This document shows positions 1 to 8,002 of a DNA stretch of 13,363 bases, piece by piece. A program made the translations under genes and the position numbers. The stretch comes from Methylophilaceae bacterium UBA5127 (GTDB lineage: Bacteria; Pseudomonadota; Gammaproteobacteria; Burkholderiales; Methylophilaceae), in NCBI GenBank assembly GCA_002414145.1, contig DHYP01000004.1:26327-39689 (forward strand), written 5' to 3'. Position 1 is the stretch's first letter. The number at the start of each line of letters is the position of its first letter. The notes under the pieces were generated by a model. That model saw only the letters and a program-made list of their open reading frames with translations. It was not told the DNA's origin and made no database searches.

Positions 1-21
1 CCAGAGCATTCAGAAGAATAG
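1..21 (+). CDS. hfq: Probable C-terminal end of Hfq (partial)
   Basis: Frame 1 reads P-E-H-S-E-E followed by TAG at 19-21, six bases before the hflX start. Only the acidic tail is present, so identity cannot be read from the residues. The call rests on context: in Betaproteobacteria and E. coli, hfq (the RNA chaperone for small RNAs) lies immediately upstream of hflX, and Hfq proteins commonly end in a short acidic, low-complexity tail. A different upstream gene cannot be excluded. Confidence 0.4.
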   Translation, partial: PEHSEE

Positions 22-27
22 TGTTTA

Positions 28-1155
28 ATGTTTGATAGACCTGTCGGCGGAGATGCCGTAGTACTTGTCAGCGTAGACTTCGGTGAGTCAGATTATGCGG
101 AAAGCTTGCAAGAGTTGCGTCATCTTGTCACCACCGCGGGTATGCAAATTCGTGCCACGGTTGAAGGCAAACGACACTCCCCAGATGCCAAGTTATTTAT
201 AGGGTCTGGCAAAGCAGAAGAGCTTAAGGTCATGCTGGAAAATAGCGAGTCTAAAGTGGTTGCTTTTAATCATGACTTAAGTCCCTCACAACAGCGCAAC
301 TTGGAACGATTTCTTGAAGCGCGCGTTGTGGATAGAACCGGACTTATCTTAGATATCTTTGCGCAACGTGCGCAAACGCATGAAGGTAAATTGCAAGTTG
401 AGTTAGCACAATTAGAGCATTTGTCGACACGTCTTGTACGAGGATGGACACACTTGGAGCGCCAAAAAGGTGGTATCGGGGTGCGCGGTGGGCCTGGTGA
501 AACGCAATTGGAACTTGACCGTCGTATGTTACGTGTACGTGTCAAACAATTGCGTGAAAAACTGACTAAATTAAAACAACAGCGCGGTATGCAACGTAGG
601 GCTCGCAAGCGATCTAACTTGAGGATGGTTTCATTGGTAGGTTATACCAACGCTGGTAAATCGACATTATTCAATCGATTAACACATTCTGGTGTGTATG
701 CTGCGGATCAGCTTTTTGCTACGCTAGATACTACTTCCAGAAAAATGCACTTGCCAGAAGCTAACCCTATCGTGTTGTCAGATACAGTTGGGTTTATCAA
801 ACACTTACCCACGACTTTGATTGAAGCTTTTGGTGCAACATTAGAAGAGGCTGCACAAGCTGATTTGTTGTTACACATTGTGGATGTCTCTAGTACCAAT
901 AGAGATGCTCAAATTGAGCAAGTTAATGTGGTATTAAACGAGATTGGTGCATCCAAAGTGCCTCAAATTGTTGTGTTAAATCAGATTGATAAAGTAGGAA
1001 TGCCAACTGGGGTTGAGCGAGATGAGTATGGTAACATTTGCAAAGTAAGAATTTCCGCAATAGACGGTGCTGGTCTTGATGATTTACGACAAGCACTGAT
1101 AGAACATCAGCAGCTATTAAAACAATTAAGTACAGAAGAAAGTGCTTTTGCATAA
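28..1155 (+). CDS. hflX: GTPase HflX, ribosome-associated
   Basis: HflX is a cytoplasmic GTPase that binds the 50S subunit and, in E. coli, splits stalled or heat-damaged ribosomes. The 375-residue protein has the family layout: an N-terminal HflX domain (about 1-115), a glycine-rich helical linker with GGIGVRGGPGETQLE (about 150-165) and a basic coiled segment, then the G domain. Visible motifs are G1 GYTNAGKST (205-213), switch region FATLDTT (230-236), G3 DTVGF (252-256), G4 NQID (318-321) and a G5-like SA near 343. The G4 motif is NQID where NKxD is the rule. The length is somewhat shorter than E. coli HflX at the C-terminus, as in many bacteria. The start ATG follows the presumed hfq stop by six bases with only a weak AG-rich ribosome site (AGAAGAA, 12-18), consistent with co-translation in an hfq-hflX-hflKC operon. 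Confidence 0.95.
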   Translation: MFDRPVGGDAVVLVSVDFGESDYAESLQELRHLVTTAGMQIRATVEGKRHSPDAKLFIGSGKAEELKVMLENSESKVVAFNHDLSPSQQRNLERFLEARVVDRTGLILDIFAQRAQTHEGKLQVELAQLEHLSTRLVRGWTHLERQKGGIGVRGGPGETQLELDRRMLRVRVKQLREKLTKLKQQRGMQRRARKRSNLRMVSLVGYTNAGKSTLFNRLTHSGVYAADQLFATLDTTSRKMHLPEANPIVLSDTVGFIKHLPTTLIEAFGATLEEAAQADLLLHIVDVSSTNRDAQIEQVNVVLNEIGASKVPQIVVLNQIDKVGMPTGVERDEYGNICKVRISAIDGAGLDDLRQALIEHQQLLKQLSTEESAFA

Positions 1156-1173
1156 TATGATTTGGAGTATTAC

Positions 1174-2346
1174 ATGATTAAGTTTCCAGGATTCGGACAA
1201 AGAAATAACGAAGGTCCTCCTGATTTGGATGAGGTTTTTCGTGATTTAAGTAAAAAAATCAACGGTTTATTTGGTCGGTCAAACCAAGATAAAGGGGGTT
1301 CTCCTACAAACTTCGAGCTCCCAGTAGCTTTTTTATTGGGGATAGCGGCATTGATTTGGTTTGCGACAGGCTTTTATATTGTGCAAGAAGGCTCTGTGGG
1401 CGTAGTGCAGCGTTTTGGTAAATTTGTAGAAACCACAGAGAGAGGTGCTAACTGGCATCTACCATATCCTATTGAGTCTGTAGAAATTGTGAATATGGAG
1501 CAAGTGCGTCGTTTAGAGGTGGGCTACCGTAGTGACGGTGAAGGAACAGGCTCAAAAACCAAACAACCTAAAGAAGCGCTGATGCTGACAGAGGATGAGA
1601 ATATTATTGAGTTGCAATTTGCAGTGCAGTACAAACTTAAGAATGCAAAAGATTATCTATTCAATAATCGTGATACAGACAAAGCAGTGATGTCAGCAGC
1701 TGAAACTGCGATTCGCGAAGTTGTAGGTAAAAGCAAGCTAGATGACTTGCTACAAAAAGGTTTGGCAGATACGTCTGAGCGTATGCAGGTTATTTTAGAC
1801 AGTTATGGTACTGGCGTTAAAATCACAAGTGTCTCCTTACAAAGTGCACAACCGCCAGAGCAAGTGCAAGAAGCGTTTGAAGATGTTAACCGCGCTAATC
1901 AGGATTATCAGCGACAAATTAATGAAGGTCAGGCGTATGCGAATCAAGTGATTCCAAGTGCTAAGGGTACAGCTTCAAGATTGGCCGCTGAAGCTGCTGG
2001 ATATCAATTGCGTGTTGAAAATGAGGCTAAAGGTAACGCGAGTCGTTTTGAACAAATTCTTACGCAATACAATAAGGCGCCACAGGTAACACGTCAGCGT
2101 TTATATATTGATGCACAGGAGCAAATTTTATCTAGTACCAGTAAATTACTCATTGATCAAAAAGCAGGTAATAATTTAATTTATTTGCCTTTAGATAAGT
2201 TGATGGCAACGACAGGGGGAGCCGCTCCAGCGAAAGAGTCTACCTCAGCAGTTGCGCCTGCCAATGAAGCTTCTTCAGCTTCGAGTGCAGAAGAGTCAGA
2301 TCGCTCGCGTGATGCATTTCGCAGCCGAGATCGCGAAACGCGCTAA
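1174..2346 (+). CDS. hflK: FtsH protease modulator HflK (SPFH/band 7)
   Basis: HflK is an inner-membrane SPFH protein that assembles with HflC into a large cage around the FtsH protease and limits its access to membrane substrates. I chose ATG 1174 over the upstream in-frame TTG 1162 because GGAG at 1164-1167 sits six bases ahead of it. That gives 390 residues. The N-terminus has the HflK signature PPDLDEVFRDL (15-25), then one membrane segment (about 50-69), then the band-7 domain beginning at VQEGSVGVVQRFG. A helical, Ala/Glu-rich C-terminal region follows, ending in a Ser/Arg-rich polar tail. It begins 18 bases after hflX and is followed 18 bases later by hflC, the usual operon order. No defects are seen. 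Confidence 0.95.
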   Translation: MIKFPGFGQRNNEGPPDLDEVFRDLSKKINGLFGRSNQDKGGSPTNFELPVAFLLGIAALIWFATGFYIVQEGSVGVVQRFGKFVETTERGANWHLPYPIESVEIVNMEQVRRLEVGYRSDGEGTGSKTKQPKEALMLTEDENIIELQFAVQYKLKNAKDYLFNNRDTDKAVMSAAETAIREVVGKSKLDDLLQKGLADTSERMQVILDSYGTGVKITSVSLQSAQPPEQVQEAFEDVNRANQDYQRQINEGQAYANQVIPSAKGTASRLAAEAAGYQLRVENEAKGNASRFEQILTQYNKAPQVTRQRLYIDAQEQILSSTSKLLIDQKAGNNLIYLPLDKLMATTGGAAPAKESTSAVAPANEASSASSAEESDRSRDAFRSRDRETR

Positions 2347-2364
2347 ATAGGATAAATAAATCAA

Positions 2365-3237
2365 ATGAAGAATATTGGAACATTATTAGTTGGGTTGGTT
2401 ACCGTTCTTGTTATCTTGTGGATGTCTGCATTCACGGTGGATCAACGTGAGTTTGCACTGGTGTTTAGGCTGGGGGAAATTGTTTCTGTTAAAAAGGAAC
2501 CAGGCATTTATTTTAAAATTCCGTTAGTCGAGAATGTTAAACATCTTGAAAAAAGAATCGTAACGCTGGATTGGGAAGCGCCTGCCAAATTTAATACCAG
2601 TGAAAACAAGTACATGATGGTGGATTCGTTTGTGAAATGGCGCATTATTGATCCTAAAACTTATTACGTTTCTATTCGAGATGGTGGCGAAGCAGCTGCG
2701 GAAGATAGGCTTTCTAAGGTCGTCAATGCTGGTTTTCGTGAAGAGTTTGGTAAGCGTACCGTACATGATGTGATCGCGGGAGAACGTGGTGCCATTATGG
2801 ATAATTTACGTACGCGTGCAGATAAAGAGGCACGTCAAATTGGTATTCAAGTGGTAGATGTACGTTTGAAACGTGTTGATTATTCAGAAGAAATTAGTAA
2901 ATCCGTATATGACCGCATGATTGCAGAACGTAAACGTATTGCGAATCAATTGCGGTCAGAAGGTGGTGCCGCATCTGAGCGCATACGTGCTGATGCAGAT
3001 AAGCAGCGTGAAGTCATCATTGCTGAGGCTTATCGCGAAGCACAAAAGCTTAAGGGTGATGGCGATGCTAAAGCCGCAGAGATCTATGCGAATGCCTATG
3101 GAAAAAATCCTGAATTTTATGCATTTTACCGTAGTACCGAAGCTTACAAAAATAGCTTCAAAAGCAAAAGTGATGTCTTAGTACTAGACCCCAGCTCAGA
3201 TTTCTTTAAATACATGCGTGGTAATACTGCAAAATAA
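2365..3237 (+). CDS. hflC: FtsH protease modulator HflC (SPFH/band 7)
   Basis: Partner of HflK in the periplasmic-facing HflKC complex that regulates FtsH. The protein is 290 residues, the usual HflC size. It has a single N-terminal membrane anchor (about residues 5-24, GTLLVGLVTVLVILWMSAF), then VDQREFALVFRLGEIV, which opens the band-7 domain. A long charged helix rich in Arg, Ala and Glu (about 185-245, including MIAERKRIANQLRSEG) is typical of SPFH coiled regions. The ribosome site is weak: AGGA at 2349-2352 lies about 12 bases from the ATG. It sits 18 bases after hflK and 12 bases before the DUF2065 gene, so all three are probably on one transcript. Confidence 0.95.
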   Translation: MKNIGTLLVGLVTVLVILWMSAFTVDQREFALVFRLGEIVSVKKEPGIYFKIPLVENVKHLEKRIVTLDWEAPAKFNTSENKYMMVDSFVKWRIIDPKTYYVSIRDGGEAAAEDRLSKVVNAGFREEFGKRTVHDVIAGERGAIMDNLRTRADKEARQIGIQVVDVRLKRVDYSEEISKSVYDRMIAERKRIANQLRSEGGAASERIRADADKQREVIIAEAYREAQKLKGDGDAKAAEIYANAYGKNPEFYAFYRSTEAYKNSFKSKSDVLVLDPSSDFFKYMRGNTAK

Positions 3238-3249
3238 TAAGGTTGTTAC

Positions 3250-3435
3250 TTGAAAACCTCATTTTTAATGGCATTGGGCTTGATGCTAGTGATTGAAGGA
3301 CTCTTGCCTTTACTGATGCCACAAGCTTGGCGTGAAAACTTTAAGCGTTTGATTTCTTTAAAAGACGGACAGCTTAGGTTTATTGGCCTAATTTCAGTTC
3401 TAGGTGGTTTTTTGCTGATGTTCTTAGGGCGCTAA
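3250..3435 (+). CDS. DUF2065 small membrane protein (YjeT-like), TTG start
   Basis: A 61-residue protein of unknown function belonging to the DUF2065/YjeT family. YjeT lies between hflC and purA in E. coli, as here. Two hydrophobic stretches are visible (about 4-21 and 43-59) separated by a short basic loop with W-R-E-N-F-K-R-L. The family hallmark of an E-G-L-x-P-x-L-x-P-x-x-W stretch is present (EGLLPLLMPQAW, 16-27). I chose TTG 3250 because AGG at 3240-3242 lies seven bases upstream and because it gives the same spacing before the first helix as I recall for YjeT. The alternative ATG at 3268 has no ribosome site and would shave the first helix. Its place in the hflKC operon hints at a membrane proteostasis role, but this is inference only. 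Confidence 0.85.
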   Translation: MKTSFLMALGLMLVIEGLLPLLMPQAWRENFKRLISLKDGQLRFIGLISVLGGFLLMFLGR

Positions 3436-3436
3436 C

Positions 3437-3458
3437 GTAAACTGTTTTAACGGTTTAC
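3437..3458. promoter_or_regulatory. Near-perfect 22-bp palindrome upstream of hisZ
   Basis: The arms GTAAACTGTT (3437-3446) and AACGGTTTAC (3449-3458) pair over ten positions with one T-G wobble, around a two-base TT centre. The element begins one base after the DUF2065 stop and covers where the -35 box of the hisZ promoter should lie. No T-run follows (the next bases are GGGTATAAT), so it is not a normal intrinsic terminator. It could be an operator for a dimeric regulator, or an RNA hairpin protecting the end of the hflKC transcript. Confidence 0.5.
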
Positions 3459-3461
3459 GGG

Positions 3462-3467
3462 TATAAT
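3462..3467 (+). promoter_or_regulatory. TATAAT -10 box of the hisZ-purA operon, probably leaderless
   Basis: A consensus TATAAT ends six bases before the hisZ ATG at 3474. Transcription normally starts about seven bases past the -10, which would put the first nucleotide at or next to the A of the start codon. No good -35 hexamer is seen at the right distance; that space is taken by the palindrome at 3437-3458, which fits a regulated or activator-dependent promoter. No ribosome site is present upstream of the ATG. Confidence 0.55.
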
Positions 3468-3473
3468 GTCGCG

Positions 3474-4628
3474 ATGCGAAACTGGTTACTTCCCGAATAT
3501 ATAGAAGATGTACTGCCTGCCGAAGCGGTGCGAATTGAGTCATTGCGTCGACAATTACTGGATTTGTTCCAGGTACATGGTTATCAATACGTGATTCCAC
3601 CTATGCTGGAATATACAGAGTCACTCATGACTGGTACTGGCCATGATTTAGATCTGGCTACATTTAAAGTGGTGGATCAGCTCACAGGTCGCTTGATGGG
3701 CGTGCGTGCAGACACCACACCGCAAGCGGCGCGTATTGATGCGCACATGCTGAATCATCAAGGGGTATCTAGACTTTGCTATGCTGGCACCGTACTGCGA
3801 ACCAAGCCAGATGGGTTAGCACGTACACGTGAGCCTATGCAACTTGGTGCGGAGTTGTTTGGTCATGCTGGGATTGAAAGTGATGTTGAAATTCAATGTC
3901 TTATGATCAAAGCGTTGCAGTTATTAGGGCTAAAAGAATTACATATTGACTTTAGTCACGTTGATATTTTTGAAAGCCTGATTCAAGCTGGGCAGGTCGA
4001 CAGTAATCTAGAGCAAGCTTTATATGCAGCTTTACAAAGCAAAGACAAAGCTAGCGTCAAAGCCTTAGTACAAGGTTTAGATAGTCAAACACAGCAAGCA
4101 TTGCTTGATCTCACAGAGTTGAATGGTGATATTTCAGTACTAGAGCTAGCAGCAGAAAAATTACCTCGCTTGCCTGCCATTACCGAAGCGCTGGGTAGCT
4201 TACGCACCATTGCTGATGCGTTGAAAAACTTAAATGTTCACGTGGGTTTCGATTTGAGCGAATTGCGTGGATATCACTATCATAGTGGCATTGTATTTGC
4301 TGCGTATGCGCATGGGTATTCAGGCCCTATTGCATTGGGTGGTCGTTATGATGAGGTAGGCAAAGCATTTGGTCGTGCACGTCCTGCCACTGGGTTTAGT
4401 TTGGATTTACGCGGCGTGGTTTTAGCGTTAAAGCCAGCAGAAAGCCGTAAAGGCATATTAGCTCCCGTGGGTACTAATTTAGCGTTGCTGGATAAGATTG
4501 AGTCGTTGCGTAGCCAAGGCGAAATTGTGATACAAACTTTGCCTGATAGCATTACCAATGTGGGCGAGCTTAATTGCGACAGAGCTTTAGTCGAACAAGC
4601 GAGTGAGTGGCAAGTAGTGAAGCTGTAA
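3474..4628 (+). CDS. hisZ: ATP phosphoribosyltransferase regulatory subunit HisZ
   Basis: HisZ is a histidyl-tRNA synthetase paralogue that lost aminoacylation. It forms a hetero-octamer with the short form of HisG, catalysing and feedback-regulating the first step of histidine synthesis (ATP + PRPP). The 384-residue protein opens with the betaproteobacterial HisZ signature MRNWLLPEYIEDVLP. It keeps class II synthetase-like elements such as RADTTPQAARI (78-87), LRGYHYHSGIVFAAY and GGRYDEVGKAFG (289-300). It is shorter than a true HisRS and has no convincing C-terminal anticodon-binding domain, so hisS is the less likely label. No hisG is in the window. The start ATG lacks a Shine-Dalgarno sequence and sits six bases after a TATAAT. 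purA follows after 29 bases. Confidence 0.94.
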   Translation: MRNWLLPEYIEDVLPAEAVRIESLRRQLLDLFQVHGYQYVIPPMLEYTESLMTGTGHDLDLATFKVVDQLTGRLMGVRADTTPQAARIDAHMLNHQGVSRLCYAGTVLRTKPDGLARTREPMQLGAELFGHAGIESDVEIQCLMIKALQLLGLKELHIDFSHVDIFESLIQAGQVDSNLEQALYAALQSKDKASVKALVQGLDSQTQQALLDLTELNGDISVLELAAEKLPRLPAITEALGSLRTIADALKNLNVHVGFDLSELRGYHYHSGIVFAAYAHGYSGPIALGGRYDEVGKAFGRARPATGFSLDLRGVVLALKPAESRKGILAPVGTNLALLDKIESLRSQGEIVIQTLPDSITNVGELNCDRALVEQASEWQVVKL

Positions 4629-4657
4629 CATTAATTATTAAGATCAATAGATAAGTC

Positions 4658-5995
4658 ATGATAAATAAACAAGCAAAAAATGTGGTCGTCATTGGTACGC
4701 AATGGGGCGATGAAGGTAAAGGTAAAATCGTCGATTGGTTGACTGATCATGCGCAAGGTGTTGTGCGTTTTCAAGGTGGGCATAACGCAGGTCATACGCT
4801 TGTGGTGGGTCAAGGTTCTGCACAGCGTGTATATAAATTGAATTTGGTGCCTTCAGGCATCGTACGTGCTGGCGTCAATTGCTATATTGGTAATGGTGTA
4901 GTATTGGATGTGGGTCATTTATTGAGCGAAATTTCTGCACTTGAAAAAGATGGCTTAGAAGTTAGAAGCCGCTTAAAAGTCAGCCCAGGGTGCCCATTAA
5001 TCTTAAACTATCACATTGCGGTCGATTTGGCGCGTGAAGCAAAGAGAAGTGCAGATAAAAAAATAGGCACCACAGGCAAAGGCATCGGTCCTGCTTATGA
5101 GGACAAAGTCGCACGTCGAGCATTACGCGTTTATGATTTGTTTTATCCAGAACGTTTTGCGGATAAATTAAAAGAAGTCATGGAGTATCATAATTTTGTG
5201 CTAACCCATTATCTAGGTACGCCAGCTGTGGATTATCAGCAGCAGTATGATGCTAGCATGGAACAAGCCAACGCACTTAAACCGCTGGTTGCAGATATTT
5301 CAGCGGAAATTTACGCAGCAAATGCGCGTGGAGAAAAATTGTTGTTTGAAGGTGCACAAGGAACATTAAGAGATATTGACCATGGCACGTACCCATATGT
5401 AACGTCCAGTAATTGCATAGCAGGTCAGGCTTCTGGTGGTACGGGTGTAGGCGCTAACATGTTGCATTATGTGCTAGGGATTACAAAAGCTTATACTACG
5501 CGCGTTGGCGGCGGACCATTCCCAAGTGAGCTGGATATTGAGACTGAAGGTGTGCCGGGGCATCAAATGTCAAATAAAGGGCAAGAGATTGGGACTGTCA
5601 CTAAACGCAAACGCCGTTGTGGTTGGTTTGATGCTGCAGCATTGCGCCGTTCAGCACGTATTAACGGTTTAACTGGGTTGTGTATTACCAAATTAGATGT
5701 ACTGGATGGGATTGATCGTTTGGATATCTGTACGAGTTATGAATTAGATGGCAAAGTAGTAGAAATGTTGCCAGTAGGTGCGGATGATGTTGAACGTTGC
5801 AAACCCATTTATGAAACAGTGCCAGGTTGGCATGAAAGTACTTTTGGTGTAAAAACTTGGGAGGGTTTGCCTAAGAATGCGCAACATTATTTAAAACGAT
5901 TAGAAGCGTTGTGCGGTGTGCCGATTGCAATTGTGTCGACTGGTCCAGAGCGTGACGAGACCATCGTACTAGAACATCCTTTTCATCTTGGATAA
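4658..5995 (+). CDS. purA: Adenylosuccinate synthetase PurA
   Basis: Catalyses IMP + aspartate + GTP to adenylosuccinate, the committed step from IMP to AMP. The 445-residue length is normal. Key elements seen are the GTP-binding WGDEGKGK (16-23) with the likely catalytic Asp18, GGHNAGHT (40-47) with His46 equivalent to E. coli His41, the IMP-site stretch [13 protein letters not shown], the strongly conserved [17 protein letters not shown], and the guanine-site TKLDVLDG near the C-terminal third. The ribosome site is poor (ATAAG just before the ATG). The TAA stop at 5993-5995 lies inside the next gene, which starts at TTG 5988, so the downstream C1-cofactor genes are probably translationally coupled to purA. 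Confidence 0.97.
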   Translation: MINKQAKNVVVIGTQWGDEGKGKIVDWLTDHAQGVVRFQGGHNAGHTLVVGQGSAQRVYKLNLVPSGIVRAGVNCYIGNGVVLDVGHLLSEISALEKDGLEVRSRLKVSPGCPLILNYHIAVDLAREAKRSADKKIGTTGKGIGPAYEDKVARRALRVYDLFYPERFADKLKEVMEYHNFVLTHYLGTPAVDYQQQYDASMEQANALKPLVADISAEIYAANARGEKLLFEGAQGTLRDIDHGTYPYVTSSNCIAGQASGGTGVGANMLHYVLGITKAYTTRVGGGPFPSELDIETEGVPGHQMSNKGQEIGTVTKRKRRCGWFDAAALRRSARINGLTGLCITKLDVLDGIDRLDICTSYELDGKVVEMLPVGADDVERCKPIYETVPGWHESTFGVKTWEGLPKNAQHYLKRLEALCGVPIAIVSTGPERDETIVLEHPFHLG

Positions 5996-6587
5996 ATCAG
6001 TACAACAGCGCTTGGCTTGGGCAATCACAGGTTCAGGACATTACCTGAGAGAGTCCTTATCCATTTTGCAATCGCTTGATGATGTAGATATTTTTCTGAG
6101 CAAGGCCGCTGCGGAAATCCTTAAACAATATGGTTTTCAAGCGCAGTTAGAAGCCACAGGACATCGTATTTACCAAGATAAAACGGCAAGTAGTGTACCC
6201 GTTGAGTTGTTTTATGAGGGTAAGTATCATACTTTAGTGATTTCTCCAGCTACTTCCAATACCATTGCAAAAATGGCGTATGGTTTCTCAGATAGTTTAG
6301 TCACTAATTTGTTTGCGCAAGCAGGTAAAACGCGCGTGCATAGTATTGTGTTTGCATGTGATACTGTCCCGGAAATAGACGCAGAATCTATCGTATCTGA
6401 AGCGCCGCGTGAGAATTTTGTGAAAGTATATCCGCGTCAAATTGATTTAGATAATGCGGTAAAGCTCGCGCAATTTGAGCATACGCAAGTCGTAGAGAAT
6501 ATGTCACAGTTACAGCACGCTGTGATGCAACGTCTAGCTGACGTGCATCAAACTGGCACAAAAGAAATCAGTATTGAGTCACAATAA
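5988..6587 (+). CDS. dmrB: DmrB/AfpA-type flavoprotein, probable dihydromethanopterin reductase
   Basis: A 199-residue flavoprotein of the HFCD fold. It matches the AfpA/DmrB group found in H4MPT gene islands of methylotrophic proteobacteria and Burkholderia; Burkholderia xenovorans DmrB is a flavin enzyme that reduces dihydromethanopterin to H4MPT and forms a cubic cage. Visible elements are [14 protein letters not shown] (10-23), a Rossmann-like flavin-phosphate loop, and [19 protein letters not shown] (86-104), the HFCD-type flavin/substrate stretch, followed by VFACD. The in-frame codon run upstream hits TAG at 5970-5972, so the start must lie after it. TTG 5988 is the first plausible start and overlaps the purA end by eight bases; TTG 6012 would delete the first eight residues. 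Its TAA shares one base with the next ATG. Physiological reductant unknown from sequence. Confidence 0.82.
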   Translation: MDKSVQQRLAWAITGSGHYLRESLSILQSLDDVDIFLSKAAAEILKQYGFQAQLEATGHRIYQDKTASSVPVELFYEGKYHTLVISPATSNTIAKMAYGFSDSLVTNLFAQAGKTRVHSIVFACDTVPEIDAESIVSEAPRENFVKVYPRQIDLDNAVKLAQFEHTQVVENMSQLQHAVMQRLADVHQTGTKEISIESQ

Positions 6588-8002
6588 TGACGGAGACGCT
6601 GTTATTTTTAACAGGAAAGCTCGCAGAAAAAAGCTTGCATCAGGTCATTCACGAAGTACAAGCAAATCCTAATATCCCCAAGTTTAAATATCGTGTGGAG
6701 CAAATGGGTGTTTCAGTTGCAGCATTGATGACACCAGCATTAATTGCGCGCCGATTAAAGACTATAGGCGATGCCAATAAAATGATATTGCCAGGTCTGT
6801 GTCAAGGTGACTTGTCGCCGCTACAAGTACAATTTGGCATTCCAGTCGAGCGTGGTCCAGAAGATTTAAAAGACTTGCCACAATATTTTGGACAGCAAGG
6901 GATCGCGCCAGATTTAAGTCAACATCAAGTGAATATTTTTGCGGAAATCGTCGATGCACCTGACCTAACTTTAGAGGCAATATTAGCTAAGGCGTATCAT
7001 TTTCAAGCACAAGGCGCAGATGTAATTGATATTGGTTGCTTGCCGGGCAAGCCTTTCGTACATTTGTCTGATACTGTAAAAATGCTAAAAGCAGCAGGTT
7101 TTCAGGTCAGTGTAGATTCGATGAATTCTGAGGATTTGTTGCTAGCAGGGCAGTCTGGTGCAGATTATTTATTGAGTTTGTCTGAGAAAACACTTTGGAT
7201 TGCTGACGAAGTCAATTCGACGCCTATTTTAATTCCAGCCAAGCCAGCCAATATGGCATCGCTTTATCGTGCAATAGAATGCTGCCTTAAAAAAAATAGG
7301 CCGTTTATTGCCGATCCTATTTTAGATCCAATTCACTTTGGTTTTACTGATTCAATTATCCGTTATCGCAGGCTGCGTAAAAAATATGCGAGTATTCCGA
7401 TTATGATGGGGGTCGGCAATTTGACTGAATTGACGGATGCGGATACCACAGGTATTAATGCGGTGCTGTTTGGAGACATCAGTGAGCTCAACATTAATGC
7501 AGTGCTGGCAACCTCAGTAAGCACACATGCGACTAATGCAATTGCAGAGGCCGATATGGCGCGGAAAATGATGTTTCGTGCTAAGCAGGATAATCGCTTG
7601 CCTCGTGGTTATACAGGTGCATTACTCAGTTTGCATGACAGAAAGCCTTTTCCGTATAGTTCAGATGAAATACAAGCATTGGCTTCGCAAATTAAAGATC
7701 CCAGCTTCAGGATTATGGCAAGCGAGGCTGGTGTGCATATCTACAATCGTGATGGGGTCAATGTTGGAAACGATCCATTTGCATTGTACCCAACACTGGG
7801 GGTTGAAAACGATGCCTCACACGCATTTTATTTAGGTGTGGAGCTAGCACGCGCGCAAATTGCTTGGCAGTTAAAAAAACGGTATGTGCAAGATGAGCAG
7901 TTAAATTGGGGTGTGAATAGCCAGCCAAGAGAGCAGCAAATCAAGATCAGCCATAGAGAAGCCTCATTAAAAGAAAAGTTAGATCAAAAAAATGATATAT
8001 GA
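6587..8002 (+). CDS. Dihydropteroate synthase-related protein (DUF6513/TIGR00284-like), H4MPT-associated
   Basis: A 471-residue protein in three parts. An N-terminal region (about 1-120) resembles the uncharacterised DUF6513 segment. A TIM-barrel pterin-binding region follows, with NIFAEIVDAP near 118-127, GADVIDIGCLPG (143-154) and VSVDS (174-178), the equivalents of the DHPS strands that hold the pterin. The C-terminal region carries PRGYTGALLSLHDRKPFPYS and a basic tail. It is much longer than normal FolP (about 270-290) and matches the archaeal/methylotroph DHPS-related family as I recall it. It probably acts on a pterin in methanopterin synthesis, perhaps the joining of hydroxymethyl-dihydropterin pyrophosphate to the ribofuranosyl-aminobenzene unit, but the reaction is inference. 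ATG 6587 overlaps the dmrB stop (TAATG); its own end overlaps the next gene by 11 bases. Confidence 0.8.
   Translation: MTETLLFLTGKLAEKSLHQVIHEVQANPNIPKFKYRVEQMGVSVAALMTPALIARRLKTIGDANKMILPGLCQGDLSPLQVQFGIPVERGPEDLKDLPQYFGQQGIAPDLSQHQVNIFAEIVDAPDLTLEAILAKAYHFQAQGADVIDIGCLPGKPFVHLSDTVKMLKAAGFQVSVDSMNSEDLLLAGQSGADYLLSLSEKTLWIADEVNSTPILIPAKPANMASLYRAIECCLKKNRPFIADPILDPIHFGFTDSIIRYRRLRKKYASIPIMMGVGNLTELTDADTTGINAVLFGDISELNINAVLATSVSTHATNAIAEADMARKMMFRAKQDNRLPRGYTGALLSLHDRKPFPYSSDEIQALASQIKDPSFRIMASEAGVHIYNRDGVNVGNDPFALYPTLGVENDASHAFYLGVELARAQIAWQLKKRYVQDEQLNWGVNSQPREQQIKISHREASLKEKLDQKNDI

Noticed and set aside
270..608. 112-codon minus-strand open frame inside hflX
   Set aside because: The residue composition is unusual (many Cys, Arg and Ser), no family is recognisable, and it lies opposite a complete conserved gene.
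1162..1173. TTG 1162 as the hflK start
   Set aside because: It would place the GGAG ribosome site inside the coding sequence. ATG 1174 has that site at ideal spacing.
3437..3458. Intrinsic terminator for the hflKC operon
   Set aside because: The hairpin is AT-rich and is followed by GGGTATAAT rather than a T-run. It is kept as a palindrome of unknown role.
3474..4628. hisS (histidyl-tRNA synthetase)
   Set aside because: The N-terminal signature, the shorter length, the absence of a convincing anticodon-binding domain and the position before purA all fit HisZ.
6587..8002. folP (folate dihydropteroate synthase)
   Set aside because: The protein is about 180 residues longer than FolP, has an extra N-terminal domain, and sits among H4MPT genes rather than with ftsH-glmM.
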